Source: Lichenicola sp964247725 (GTDB lineage Bacteria; Pseudomonadota; Alphaproteobacteria; Acetobacterales; Acetobacteraceae). From it: 64,000 nt of DNA. The position numbers and the translations under genes were made by a program. The stretch's first letter is position 1. Each line of letters starts with the position of its first letter. The stretch is from NCBI GenBank assembly GCA_964247725.1, contig CAXTVM010000001.1:124001-188000 (forward strand), given 5' to 3'. Below are positions 46,572-54,591 of this stretch, piece by piece. Under the pieces are notes generated by a model. That model saw nothing but the letters and a program-made list of their open reading frames with translations, did no database searches and had not been told where the DNA came from.

Positions 46572-46871
46572 GAGCTCGTCCCTGCTGCCTGAACTAAACC
46601 TTAGGTTGCATATAACAGATTAATTCTACCAGGAGATGAAGTTTTTCATCGCGTGAGGTGGCGGCGGCGGCAGCCGCCTTGCGAGGAGCTCCGGATCCAT
46701 GTCACCGCTCTAGCGCGCGCAACGGTCGATCCTCCTGTCCCTCCTCACCGCAGGAGGCATCGCGGCGAGATGCCTGGGGCACGAGGTTCCGGTGGCCCCC
46801 CACCTGGCGTCCACGCCCACACGGACGCTGCAGCTCATCCAGGCGGACCCGGAGCGTCCGGACGGTCCGCG
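46572..46871. promoter_or_regulatory. AT-rich upstream region of the phytanoyl-CoA dioxygenase gene
   Basis: The stretch 46595-46655 is the most AT-rich in the window (TTAGGTTGCATATAACAGAT). It contains a small perfect hairpin, GATGAA-GTTT-TTCATC, at 46635-46650. On the minus strand TTATAT could be a -10 for the dioxygenase gene; no convincing -35 is seen. The remaining 200 bp toward 46871 hold no gene I can support, though one plus-strand frame (LLSLLTAGGIAARCLGHEVP) looks coding-like and may be the start of the decayed gene that follows. Confidence 0.4.
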
Positions 46872-47265
46872 ATGATCGTCTGGGACCAGGGCATCGGCGA
46901 AGGCTGGAGCGCCCGCATCGTGCCTTGCGACATCCGGCGACTCGCATGGGGCCATGTCTGGCCGGATGCGTATCAGCCGACCACCCGTTACATGCCGTCC
47001 TGGTCCGGCAAGATCCCGACCTTTCTCGTCATCTACAGCTATGGAGCGGCAGCCCAGACCTCGATGGTCGTGGAACTTTCTCCCGGCGGATCCCACGCCT
47101 GCTCGACCAGCGTGACGGGTCGGCGATCGCCTTCGTCGCGGACGAAACGATCTCGGGGTCGACGCGTCGTCCGGTCCCGACCGGTCGCTGGAGTGCCTGC
47201 GCTGGAGCGACCGGCTGCGGCATCTCCGGGACGTTCCCTGCCGGCGCGGCATCGTCCACTCGTAA
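46872..47265 (+). pseudogene. Decayed gene of unknown family
   Basis: Coding-like sequence passes through three frames. From the ATG at 46872 it reads IVWDQGIGEGWSARIVPC, RLAWGHVWPDAYQPTTRY and SYGAAAQTSMVVELSPGG. Another frame then gives RIPRLLDQRDGSAIAFVADE, TISG. The third gives DASSGPDRSLECLRWSDRLR, HLRDVPCRRGIVHS, ending at TAA. Composition (Trp, Tyr, acidic residues) is protein-like in each segment and poor outside it. I recognise no family. It sits between the phytanoyl dioxygenase and selB genes, possibly an insertion into the sel locus that has since decayed. Confidence 0.4.
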
Positions 47266-47280
47266 GCGGCCGGACCCGGC

Positions 47281-49160
47281 TCAAGGGTCCGATACCGCCA
47301 GCACGCGACGGTCGCCGACCCGGCGCGTGAAGCGGATCCCGTCCAGATACTCCAGCAGCGGCACGCTGAACTTGCGCGAGATACCGAGCGCCAGGCCCGC
47401 CTCCCGGACCAGCAGTCCGTCGCCAGTCAACAGCGGCGTCAGCGTGCGGCGGGCCAGCTCGACCGCGTCGCGATGGAACAGCACGTCGCGCTTCAGCACC
47501 CGGTCGTGCGTGCGCACCAGCACGCCGGCGCGCACCAGCCGGTCCAGCGTCCGCCGCGACGGCGCATCGGCCGGCGCATCCGGCGGGGTCAGCCAGCCAC
47601 GGCGGATGGCCTCGGCGAGGCGGTCGGCGACCGCCGCCTCGCGCAGCCCCTCCGCCCGCTCCTGCTCCGGGCGCGGCGCCCGCACCAGCCCGCCCTCCTG
47701 GCGCAGCGTGCCGGCGGCGACCAGGTGCCGCACCGCCTCGTCCAGCAGCGCCGGCGCCGCCGCCGGCACCAGCGCCGCCAGCCGCTCGCGCGACAGGCCG
47801 GCGGGATGCTCCGCGGCGCGGGCGGCCAGCAGCCGCGGCACCGCCGCCAGCAGCGCCTCGAACGCCGCCCGCGCGACCAGCGTGTCGCCGCGGGCCCGCA
47901 CCACGTCGAGCCGCGGCAGCGCCGCCTCCGCCCGCGCCGGCGACAGGCCGGCGAGCCGGGTCAATTGCGCCAGTGCCAGCCCGGCACCGCCCGCGGCGGC
48001 GATCGCCTCGCGCAGCACCGCGTCGCCGCTGGCGGCGGCCAGCGCCCGCAGCCGGTCGTTGGTGCGCGGGGCCTGCCGGCGCAGCCGCCGCGCCGTCGGA
48101 TCGAGCACCTGGCCGCCGGCGACGGTGGCGGCCGGCGAGGCGATGCGCAGGATGAAGCGCTCGCGCGCCGGCACCGTCACCGGGCGCACGGCGTGCAGCT
48201 GCGCCAGCGCCGCCTGCCCCGGCTCCAGCGTGTCGCGGTCGAGCAGCCGCAGCCGGACCGCGACCTCATCGGTGCCGAACAGCAGCTGCAGCGTCATGGT
48301 GGTGCGCAGCAGCGGCGCGCCGGCGAAGGCATGGAGCTCGACCGTCAGCCAGTCGGAAGGCAGCAGCAGCCCGGGCTCGGCCAGCGCCACCCCGCGCGGC
48401 AGCTCGGCCGCCTCGATGCCGCGCAGGTTGACCGCCACCCTCTGGCCGGGCGCGGCGGACGCCACCGGCCGCCCGTGCACCTGCAGCGCGCGGATGCGGA
48501 CGCGGCGGCCCTGCGGCACCACCTCGATCTCACCGTCGGCCCGCAGCGGACCGCGGCGCAGCGTGCCGGTCACGACGGTGCCGTGGCCGGCGATGCTGAA
48601 GGCGCGGTCGACCGGGAGGTAGGCGAAGCCGGCATCCGCACGGTCGTCGGTCTCGGCGACGGCGCGCCCAGCGCCGCACGCACCGCATCGAGCCCGGTGC
48701 CAGCGAGCGCCGAGGTCGCGATCGGCGGCGCCACCGGACGCAGGCCGGCCTTCGCCGCAAACCCGGCCATCGCCCGCGCCGCCGCGGCCGCCTCGTCCGC
48801 CGTGACCAGGTCGACCTTGGTCAGCACCAGCACCGCGCGGGTGATGCCGAGCAGCACGGCGATGTCGACATGCTCGACCGTCTGCGGCTTCACGCCCTCG
48901 TTCACCGCCACCGCCAGCAGCACGGCGTCGATGCCGGTGGCACCCGACACCATGGTGCGCACGAACCGCTCGTGGCCGGGCATGTCGATGACGTCGATCT
49001 CGTCGTCGCCCAGGCGCAGATGCGCGAAGCCGAGCGCGATCGAGATGCCGCGGCGGCGCTCCTCCGGCAGGCGGTCGGTCTCGGCGCCGGTGAGTGCCCG
49101 CACCAGGGCGGTCTTGCCGTGGTCGACGTGGCCGATCACGCCGATCAGGAGGCGGCTCAA
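47281..49160 (-). pseudogene. selB: Selenocysteine-specific elongation factor SelB, frameshifted
   Basis: The N-terminal GTPase domain has GVIGHVDHGKTALVRALTG (G1), DMPGHERFVRTM (G3) and LTKVDLV (G4). SelB features RRRGISIALGFAHLRL replace the EF-Tu switch. After about 165 residues the frame ends in non-homologous sequence; the correct protein continues in another frame from near 48665: AYLPVDRAFSIAGHGTVVTG, domains II-III, and the C-terminal winged helices that bind the SECIS hairpin (GISRKFSVPLLEYLD, RVGDRRVL). One missing base near 48661-48669 explains it. The start codon is TTG, seven bases from a palindromic repeat and without a visible Shine-Dalgarno. SelB delivers Sec-tRNA to UGA codons. 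Confidence 0.85.
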
Positions 49161-49166
49161 GCAAGG

Positions 49167-49285
49167 AAGGCCAGGGCTCTGCCCCGGACCCGCTGGGGCC
49201 GCGGGCCCCAGGCCCTAATCCTTAAAGAATGGATTTCAAAGGCTCCGCCTTTGATGGGGTTCAAGGGGCAAAGCCCCTTGCCTTC
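49167..49285. repeat. Palindromic repeat, hybrid of families A and B, between selA and selB
   Basis: The half next to selB is A-like (GGCCAGGGCTCTGCCCCGGA, GGGGCC-GCG-GGCCCC). The other half is B-like (TTAAAGAATGGATTTCAAAG, AAAGGCTCCGCCTTT, AAGGGGCAAAGCCCCTTG). It overlaps the 3' end of selA and provides its stop codon, and it ends close to the TTG start of selB. Confidence 0.8.
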
Positions 49286-50663
49286 AGAGCGTCCGCCAAG
49301 ACGAGAACCTCGTCATCGGCCACCGTCAGCATGTCCAACCACAGCCGCCCACCCGAGATTCGCCCGACGATGGCGGGACGCCGCTGCCGCAGCCACGCCG
49401 CCAGCGGCTCGGCCTCGCCGTGCACGGCCACCGCCCGGCTCAGGATCACGCCCTCGGGCAGCGTGCCGCCGCCGGCATAGCCCTCCGAGCGCTCGATGCT
49501 GGTCTCGACGCTGCCGCCCAGCAGCGCCACCAGGCGCTCGGCGCGTGCGAGCAGGATCGCGTCGTCCTGGTCCAGCATGCGCAGGAGCGGGATCGCCGCC
49601 ACCGCGGCATCGGGATCGCGATACAGCCGCAGCGTGGCCTCCAGCGCCGCCAGCACCATCTTGTCCAGCCGCAGCGCCCGCAGCAGCGGATGGCGTCGCA
49701 GCGGGTCGATGGCCGCAACGCTGCCGACCAGGAGGCCGGCCTGCGGGCCGCCCAGCAGCTTGTCGCCGCTGAACGCGACCAGGTCGGCGCCGGCCTGGAG
49801 CGCGTCGGGCACGGTCGGCTCGTGCGGGCGGCCGAACCGGCGCAGGTCGAGCAGCGCACCGCTGCCGAGATCGTGCATCAGCACCAGCCCGCGCGCACGG
49901 GCGAGCGCCGCCAGCTCGGGCACGGCGGCCTCCTCGGTGAAGCCGACGATGCGGTAGTTGCTCTGGTGCACCTTGAGCAGCATGCGGGTCTGCGGTCCGA
50001 TGACGTCGGCGTAATCGGCGAGCCGTGTCTTGTTGGTGGTGCCGACCTCGACCAGCCGCGCGCCGCCCTGGCGGATCACGTCGGGATGCGGAAGCCGCCG
50101 CCGATCTCGACCAGCTCGCCGCGCGAGACGACCACCTCGCCGCCGCCGGCCAGCGCGCCCAGCGCCAGCAGCACGGCGGCGGCGGCGTTGTTGACGGCCA
50201 GCCCGGCCTCGGCGCCGGTGAGCTCCGCCAGCAGCGGCTCGATCCCCTGCATACGGGCGCCGCGGCGGCCGGACCCAAGGTCGAACTCCAGGTTGGAATA
50301 GCCGGCGCCGACCTGGCACACGGCGTCCAGCGCCGCCCGGGGCAGCGGCGCCCGGCCGAGGTTGGTGTGCAGCACGATGCCGGTGGCGTTGACGACACGG
50401 CGCAGTCCGCTGCGGCCACTGGTCTGCGCATCGGCACGGAGCAGGTCCCCGGCCTGGTCGAGCAGGGCCTCCGCCGACGGAGCGGCCGACCCCGGATCGG
50501 CGAGCAGGCCGGCGCGCACCCCGTCCAGCACGCGGCGCAGCGCGTCCAGCACCCGCGCGCGGGGGTGGCCCTGCAGCAGCGTCCCGGCCGCGGGCGCCTC
50601 CGGCAGGCGCTGCATCTGCGGCAGGTCGCGCAGGTTGGAGCGGCGACCGGCGATGGTGTTCAG
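49261..50663 (-). pseudogene. selA: L-seryl-tRNA(Sec) selenium transferase SelA, frameshifted
   Basis: The N-terminal part reads LRRVVNATGIVLHTNLGRAP, YSNLEFDLGSGRRG and AVNNAAAAVLLALGAL, as in SelA. At about 50090 the frame hits TGA after GGGFRIPT. The true continuation, DVIRQGGARLVEVGTTNKTR, then HQSNYRIVGFTEEAAVPELA and the PLP-lysine motif FSGDKLLGGPQAG, is in the next frame, so one base (a G) is missing. The last seven residues (KARGFAP) and the stop come from a palindromic repeat. For the start I favour CTG at 50663, seven bases after AGGAGGA and extending the N-terminus by 16 family-like residues; ATG at 50615 is the conservative choice. SelA converts Ser-tRNA-Sec to Sec-tRNA-Sec. Confidence 0.85.
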
Positions 50664-50737
50664 CCTCGGATCCTCCTGGTGGGCGGGAAACCACGACCTA
50701 GATGACCATGCGGGGCCGTCAACGCGAGGGATGCAGC

Positions 50738-51781
50738 ATGGATGACGCGGGCGTGCGGCTGACGGCGCTGGCGCATGGCGGCGGCTGCGGCTGCAAGCTG
50801 GCGCCGTCAGTGCTGGCGGAGATCCTGGCCGGCCTGCCGGGGGCGGGTGCGTTCGCCAACCTGCTGGTCGGCACCGAGACCGGCGACGACGCCGCGGTCT
50901 ACCGCCTGAACGACGCGCAGGCGCTGGTGGCGACCACCGACTTCTTCACCCCCGTGGTCGATGACCCGTACGAGTTCGGCCGCATCGCCGCGACCAATGC
51001 GCTGTCCGACATCTACGCCATGGGCGGGACGCCGATCCTGGCGCTGGCGATCGTCGGCATGCCGATCGGCCGGCTCGGCATAGACCGCATCGGCCGCATC
51101 CTGGCCGGCGGCGCGTCGGTATGCGCGGACGCCGGCATCCCGGTCGCCGGCGGCCACTCGATCGACAGCGCCGAGCCGATCTATGGACTGGTGGCGCTGG
51201 GGCTGGTGCATCCGGACCGGCTGCTGCGCAACGATCGCGCGCAGGCGGGAGACCGGCTGATCCTGACCAAGCCGCTGGGCGTCGGCGTCTGCAGCGCGGC
51301 GCTGCGGCAGGACCGGCTGAGCGAGGCCGGCTATGCGGCGATGATCGCGTCGACGACGCAACTGAACGCGGTCGGCGCCCGGCTGGCGACGCAACCGGGA
51401 GTGCACGCCATGACCGACGTCACCGGCTTCGGGCTGCTCGGACACGCGCTCGAGATGTGCCGCGGCGCCGGCCTCGGCGCCCGGCTGGCGTTTGCCGAGG
51501 TGCCGCTGCTGCCGGACGTCGCCGCGATGGCACGGGACGGAGTGCGCACCGGTGCCGCCGGCCGCAACTGGACCAGCTACGGCGCCGCGGTCGACGCGGC
51601 GGCGATGCAGGACTGGCAGCGCCACCTGCTGTGCGACCCGCAGACCAGCGGCGGGCTGCTGATCGCGGTGGCACCAGGGGAGGCGGAGACGGTGCTGGAG
51701 CTGGTCCGCGCGGCGGGGCACCCGGCGGCGTCGATCGTCGGCCGCCTGCAGGCCGGCGACGCCCGGATCGAGGTCGGCTGA
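50738..51781 (+). CDS. selD: Selenide, water dikinase (selenophosphate synthetase)
   Basis: The 347-residue enzyme makes selenophosphate from selenide and ATP. The catalytic motif is HGGGCGCK with C17 and K20 at the canonical positions; it uses cysteine, not selenocysteine. Further motifs are TETGDDAAVYRL, TTDFFTPVVDDPYEFGRIAA (ATP and metal binding), AGGHSIDSAEPIYGLVALG and LLCDPQTSGGLLIAV. The ATG at 50738 places the motif correctly. It is divergent from selA and overlaps the copper ATPase start by one base (TGATG). The frame is intact. Selenophosphate is also used to make 2-selenouridine in tRNA. Confidence 0.95.
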   Translation: MDDAGVRLTALAHGGGCGCKLAPSVLAEILAGLPGAGAFANLLVGTETGDDAAVYRLNDAQALVATTDFFTPVVDDPYEFGRIAATNALSDIYAMGGTPILALAIVGMPIGRLGIDRIGRILAGGASVCADAGIPVAGGHSIDSAEPIYGLVALGLVHPDRLLRNDRAQAGDRLILTKPLGVGVCSAALRQDRLSEAGYAAMIASTTQLNAVGARLATQPGVHAMTDVTGFGLLGHALEMCRGAGLGARLAFAEVPLLPDVAAMARDGVRTGAAGRNWTSYGAAVDAAAMQDWQRHLLCDPQTSGGLLIAVAPGEAETVLELVRAAGHPAASIVGRLQAGDARIEVG

Positions 51782-54234
51782 TGGACCAGCTGGCACGGCC
51801 GGCGGCGGCCGACGGCGCGCTGCGGTTCCGCATCGCCGGCATGCACTGCGCGTCCTGCGTGCGCCGAGTGGAGCGGGCGATGCTGGGCGTGGCCGGGGTC
51901 GCGTCCGCCGCCGCCGACCTGGTCGCCGGACGGGCCGAGGCCGGGTTCGCCGGCCCGGTGCCGGAGGATGCCGCGGCCCGGATCGCCGACGCCGTCGCCG
52001 CACTCGGGTTCCGGGTGCAGGACGAGACGCTGGAGATCGGCATCGATGGCATGCACTGCGCGTCCTGCATCCGGCGGGTCGAGACCGCGGTCGCCGCGGT
52101 GCCGGGGGTGCGGGCGGCGGTGGCCAGCCTGGCGACCAACCGGGTCACCGTCACGCTGGCGGCGCGCCCGGGCGACCGCTCGGCCGAGGCCGCGATCGAC
52201 GCGGCGATCCGCAGCGTCGGCAAGACCCCGCGCGCCCGCACCGCGACGCCGGCCGACGACCGCACCGCGCAACAGGCCGAGCAGGCGATCCTGCGCCGCG
52301 ACCTCATCGTGGCGGCGACGCTCAGCGTCCCGCTGGTGCTGATCGCCATGCTGCCGCCGCTGCGGGACGCCCTGGGTCCGCGGCCGGCGGCGTCGCTGTC
52401 GTGGCTGCTGTCGACCGCCGTGCTGCTCGGGCCCGGGCGCCGCTTCGCCGCCGGCGGAGGCCGCACCCTGTGGCAGCTGGCCCCGAACATGGACGCGCTG
52501 GTGCTGCTCGGCACCGGCGCCGCGTGGCTGTTCTCGACCGTCGGCACCGTCCGCCTGCTGCTGCGGCCGCAGTCCACGGCACCGCTCTACTTCGAGGCAA
52601 CGGCGGTGATCGTGACCCTGATCCTGCTCGGCCGGATGCTGGAGGCGCGCGCGCGCGGCCGCACCGGCGACGCCATCCGCGGCCTGCTGGCGCTGCAGCC
52701 GGCGACCGCCCAGGTGGAGCGGGACGGCGAGCTGGTAACGCTGCAGGCCTCCAGCCTGGAGCCCGGCTGGCTGGTCCGCATCCGGCCGGGCGAGCGGCTG
52801 CCGGTGGACGGAGTGGTGGTGGCGGGAGCGTCGCACATCGACCAGTCGATGCTGACCGGCGAGCCGCTGCCGGTTGCGCGCGCCCCCGGCGACGCCGTCG
52901 TGGGCGGCACGCTGAACGGCGCCGGCAGCCTCACGGTGCGGGCCACCGAGGTTGGCGAGCGCAGCGTGCTGGCCGGCATCGTGCGCATGGTCGAAGCGGC
53001 GCAGGGCGCCAAGCTGCCGATCCAGGCGCTGCTGGACCGGGTGACGCAGTGGTTCGTGCCGGCGATCATGGCGGCCGCGGCGCTCGCCTTCGTGGGCTGG
53101 ATGCTGGCCGGCGCCGGCGTCGCCACCGCACTCACCTTCGCGGTGTCGGTGCTGATCATCGCCTGCCCGTGCGCGATGGGGCTGGCGACGCCGGTGTCGC
53201 TGGTGGTCGGCACCGGGCGGGCGGCGTCGTTCGGCGTGCTGTTCCGGCGGCCGGTGGTGCTGCAGCGGCTGGCGACGGCGCGGCTGGTGGCGTTCGACAA
53301 GACCGGCACGCTGACGCTCGGCCGGCCGACGCTGGCCGGCGTCACGCTCGCGGCCGGCGTCGGGGAGGCGGAGATGCTCGGGCTCGCGGCATCGCTGGAG
53401 GCGCTGTCGGAGCATCCGCTCGGGCTCGCGGTGGTGGACGGTGCCCGGGCGCGCGGGATCGCGCCGCAACCGGTGGAGGGGTTCGAGGCGCTGGCCGGGC
53501 TCGGCGTGGCCGGGCGCGTCGACGGCAAGCGGGTGGCGATCGGCGCAGCGCGGCTGATGGTCGAACGCGGCCTCGATCCGGCGCCGTTCGCGGCCGAGGC
53601 GGCGCGGCTGGCGCAGGCCGGCAGCTCGCCGATCCTGCTCGCGGTGGACGACCGGGTGCTGGCGCTGCTGGCGGTGGCCGACGCGCCGCGGCCGGGCGCG
53701 GCCGACGCCGTGCGGGCGCTGCGGGCGCGCGGCATCAGGGTGGCGATGCTGACCGGCGACGATCGCCGCAACGCCGAGGCGGTGGCCGCCGGGCTGGGCA
53801 TCGACACCGTGCGGGCCGAGCTGCTGCCGGCGGAGAAGCCGGCCGCCTTGCGCGCCCTGGCCGGCCGGGGGAACACGGTGGTGTTCGTCGGCGACGGCAT
53901 CAACGACGCGCCGGCGCTGGCGGAGGCGGATGTCGGCATCGCCATCGGCGGCGGCACCGGCATCGCGGTCGAGGCCGCCGACGTGGTGCTGGTATCGGGC
54001 GACCCGGCCGCGGTGCTGTCGGCGATCGTGCTGGCGCAGGCGGTCATGCGCAACATCCGGCAGAACCTCGCCTGGGCGTTCGGCTACAACGTGCTGCTGA
54101 TCCCGGTGGCGGCGGGCGCGTTGTATCCGGCGACCGGGCTGGTGCTGTCGCCGATGCTGGCAGCGGCGGCGATGGCGCTGTCGAGCGTGGCGGTGGTGTC
54201 GAACGCGCTGCGGCTGCGCTCGGCCAGGGCATGA
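51781..54234 (+). CDS. copA: Copper-translocating P-type ATPase (P1B-1)
   Basis: The 817-residue inner-membrane pump exports Cu(I). Two N-terminal heavy-metal domains each have GMHCASC (Cys 23/26 and 93/96). Eight membrane helices flank the transduction domain (SMLTGEPLPV), the metal-site CPC at 462-464 (IIACPCAMGLATP), the phosphorylation motif DKTGTLT at 506, SEHPLG, and GDGINDAPALAEADVGIAIG. The second half of P1B-1 determinants, NxxxxxY and MxxS in the last helices (FGYNVLLIPVAAG, MALSSVAVVSNALRL), is present. It is joined to selD by TGATG. A promoter of its own is not visible. Confidence 0.95.
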   Translation: MDQLARPAAADGALRFRIAGMHCASCVRRVERAMLGVAGVASAAADLVAGRAEAGFAGPVPEDAAARIADAVAALGFRVQDETLEIGIDGMHCASCIRRVETAVAAVPGVRAAVASLATNRVTVTLAARPGDRSAEAAIDAAIRSVGKTPRARTATPADDRTAQQAEQAILRRDLIVAATLSVPLVLIAMLPPLRDALGPRPAASLSWLLSTAVLLGPGRRFAAGGGRTLWQLAPNMDALVLLGTGAAWLFSTVGTVRLLLRPQSTAPLYFEATAVIVTLILLGRMLEARARGRTGDAIRGLLALQPATAQVERDGELVTLQASSLEPGWLVRIRPGERLPVDGVVVAGASHIDQSMLTGEPLPVARAPGDAVVGGTLNGAGSLTVRATEVGERSVLAGIVRMVEAAQGAKLPIQALLDRVTQWFVPAIMAAAALAFVGWMLAGAGVATALTFAVSVLIIACPCAMGLATPVSLVVGTGRAASFGVLFRRPVVLQRLATARLVAFDKTGTLTLGRPTLAGVTLAAGVGEAEMLGLAASLEALSEHPLGLAVVDGARARGIAPQPVEGFEALAGLGVAGRVDGKRVAIGAARLMVERGLDPAPFAAEAARLAQAGSSPILLAVDDRVLALLAVADAPRPGAADAVRALRARGIRVAMLTGDDRRNAEAVAAGLGIDTVRAELLPAEKPAALRALAGRGNTVVFVGDGINDAPALAEADVGIAIGGGTGIAVEAADVVLVSGDPAAVLSAIVLAQAVMRNIRQNLAWAFGYNVLLIPVAAGALYPATGLVLSPMLAAAAMALSSVAVVSNALRLRSARA

Positions 54235-54273
54235 TCCGCGAGCCCCCGCGGTCGGATCATGCTCCGGCCGGCT

Positions 54274-54440
54274 GCCAAAGTTCTTCGGCGCCGTGCAGAC
54301 GCTGGATATGCCGGCGAGAAGCTGCGCGACGCTCCCTCGGCACTCGGACGCTGGACCGTGCGGATCATCAGGCGTTCCGACACCGCAAGAGGCGTTTGCC
54401 TGGACCACACTCTGCCGCCGCACTCGCCTTCCTCCGCCGG
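54274..54440 (+). pseudogene. IS5-like transposase C-terminal remnant
   Basis: A short frame reads RADAGYAGEKLRDAPSALGR followed by WTVRIIRRSDTARG, which resembles the C-terminal DDE-transposase region of IS5-family elements (xADxGYxGxKL..., W-T-x-x-I-x-x-R-S-D-x-A-x-G). In the next frame EAFAWTTLCRRTRL resembles the usual E-R-T-x-A-W-L-x-R-C-R-R-L, with the intervening segment lost. Only about 170 bp survive; no inverted ends were found. The rest of the 54235-54591 gap holds a partial palindromic repeat and no gene. Confidence 0.6.
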
Positions 54441-54500
54441 GCGTCGGTGCGACCGATGCCGCGACGCCTCTGCAGTCGATCTTGGATGGACTCTCGACGA

Positions 54501-54574
54501 TCGAGGTTTGAGGCCGTCACGCGGACGGTGCTGCGCACGACGGTCCCGATGGATCCAGGGCAGCACCTGGCCTT
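54501..54574. repeat. Partial family A palindromic repeat
   Basis: The right-arm remnant GAGGTTTGAGGCCGTCACGC, a GGTGCTGCGCACGACGGTCC block (shared with the copy at 45435) and CCAGGGCAGCACCTGGCC remain. It lies just before the stop codon of the convergent hemA gene. Confidence 0.6.
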
Positions 54575-54591
54575 CTTCCCCGAGATCGACG

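Noticed and set aside
50085..50095. TGA in selA as a selenocysteine codon
   Set aside because: SelA homology does not resume in the same frame after the TGA but in the neighbouring frame, so it results from a missing base.
51577..54423. 948-codon open frame opposite selD and copA
   Set aside because: Antisense to a well-conserved copper ATPase; composition is dominated by Arg, Gln, His and Gly, with no motif.
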